From assembly GCA_903930085.1 (NCBI GenBank), contig CAIYXD010000154.1:1-6790 (forward strand): a stretch of 6,790 nucleotides of DNA. The letters run 5' to 3'. Under the pieces are notes generated by a model that was not told where the DNA came from, did no database searches, and saw only the letters and a program-made list of their open reading frames with translations. Each line of letters starts with the position of its first letter. The first letter of the stretch is position 1. Below are positions 6,493-6,790 of the stretch, piece by piece. Origin of the DNA: an uncultured Flavobacteriia bacterium. Its GTDB lineage: Bacteria > Bacteroidota > Bacteroidia > Flavobacteriales_D > Crocinitomicaceae. The position numbers were made by a program, and so were the translations under genes.

Positions 6493-6790
6493 ATAACTAC
6501 TTATGGCGGATTTAAAATTCTCAATCACTTTTTGACTTAACGTCTCCTGACCCGATGCAGAATGTGAAATGTGTTCCGTTTTTAGATCTATCGTTTGACC
6601 ATCGTTTTGCAGAAACTTTTGCATATCGAGTTTCAAAGGAAAAACATGTTTATCTGGCGCAACGGAAATCCAATTGATGTTTGTAAAAGAAAAAGGTTGA
6701 ATCAAATTATCCCCACCAATGTGAAAAACTACAAAATGATTGAAATTTGCTATCCCATCATTTAAAGTATCAACTTTTGCTTCCACTTTC
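6490..6790 (-). CDS. C-terminal part of an MbnP-like (putative copper-binding) protein, 5' end outside window
   Basis: The frame is open to the right edge. A GTG at 6786-6784 could be a start, but the frame continues beyond it and the visible part is only the C-terminal third of a normal MbnP-family protein (about 250 residues or more). I therefore treat it as truncated. Numbering from that GTG codon, FHIGGDN (21-27) matches the YHIGG-type motif of the family. PLKLDMQKFL (50-59) matches the conserved strand-helix segment, and TIDLKTEHISHS (65-76) followed by a final helix (LSQKVIENFKSAI) matches its end. His17, His22, His47, His72 and His75 are possible metal ligands, and Trp39 is the only tryptophan in view. 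MbnP proteins are periplasmic. In methanotrophs one binds copper after its MbnH partner converts a tryptophan to kynurenine. The next gene here is such a di-heme enzyme, which supports the assignment. The signal peptide and the N-terminal conserved region are not in the window. Confidence 0.65.
   Translation of the reverse strand, partial: KVEAKVDTLNDGIANFNHFVVFHIGGDNLIQPFSFTNINWISVAPDKHVFPLKLDMQKFLQNDGQTIDLKTEHISHSASGQETLSQKVIENFKSAISSY

Noticed and set aside
6784..6786. GTG as the start of the MbnP-like gene
   Set aside because: The frame continues past it to the window edge and the visible part lacks a signal peptide and the N-terminal family region, so it is a truncated gene.

Overview
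This window is AT-rich chromosomal sequence. It looks like a member of the Bacteroidota, probably a Flavobacteriales-type organism. The reasons are the absence of clear Shine-Dalgarno sequences before the starts, one promoter-like site close to the Bacteroidota TTG / TAnnTTTG pattern, the protein families present, and a Bacteroidota-style lipoprotein signal. Six of the seven protein-coding genes lie on the minus strand, and one lies on the plus strand at the left edge. No rRNA, tRNA, CRISPR array, transposase or integrase is visible, and no gene-free stretch reaches 300 bases.

Right half (6790 down to 2931, minus strand): four closely spaced genes read as one transcription unit. First is the C-terminal part of an MbnP-like protein, cut by the window edge. 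Next, overlapping it by one base, is a lipoprotein di-heme cytochrome c of the CcpA/MauG/MbnH peroxidase superfamily. A 467-residue conserved protein of unknown function and an HTH-WYL transcriptional regulator follow. The first two form the MbnP/MbnH pairing, in which a MauG-like di-heme enzyme oxidises its partner, in the best-known case turning a tryptophan into kynurenine for copper binding. The di-heme protein has MauG-like features: no activation-loop histidine, and a tyrosine where classical peroxidases have the axial methionine. A hairpin plus T-run over the WYL stop codon probably ends this unit.

Middle (2911 down to 665, minus strand): a likely promoter abuts that terminator and drives paaG (ring-1,2-epoxyphenylacetyl-CoA isomerase family) and paaH (3-hydroxyacyl-CoA dehydrogenase). 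Both act in the CoA-thioester phenylacetate pathway, but no other paa gene is in view. A previously unlisted 59-residue two-helix membrane protein follows paaH and may be the last gene of this unit.

Left edge (1-663, plus strand): the 3' end of a TPR protein gene converges on the small membrane-protein gene, with one base between the two stop codons.

The part most worth pursuing is the MbnP-like/MauG-like pair and its link to the uncharacterised 467-residue protein and the WYL regulator.
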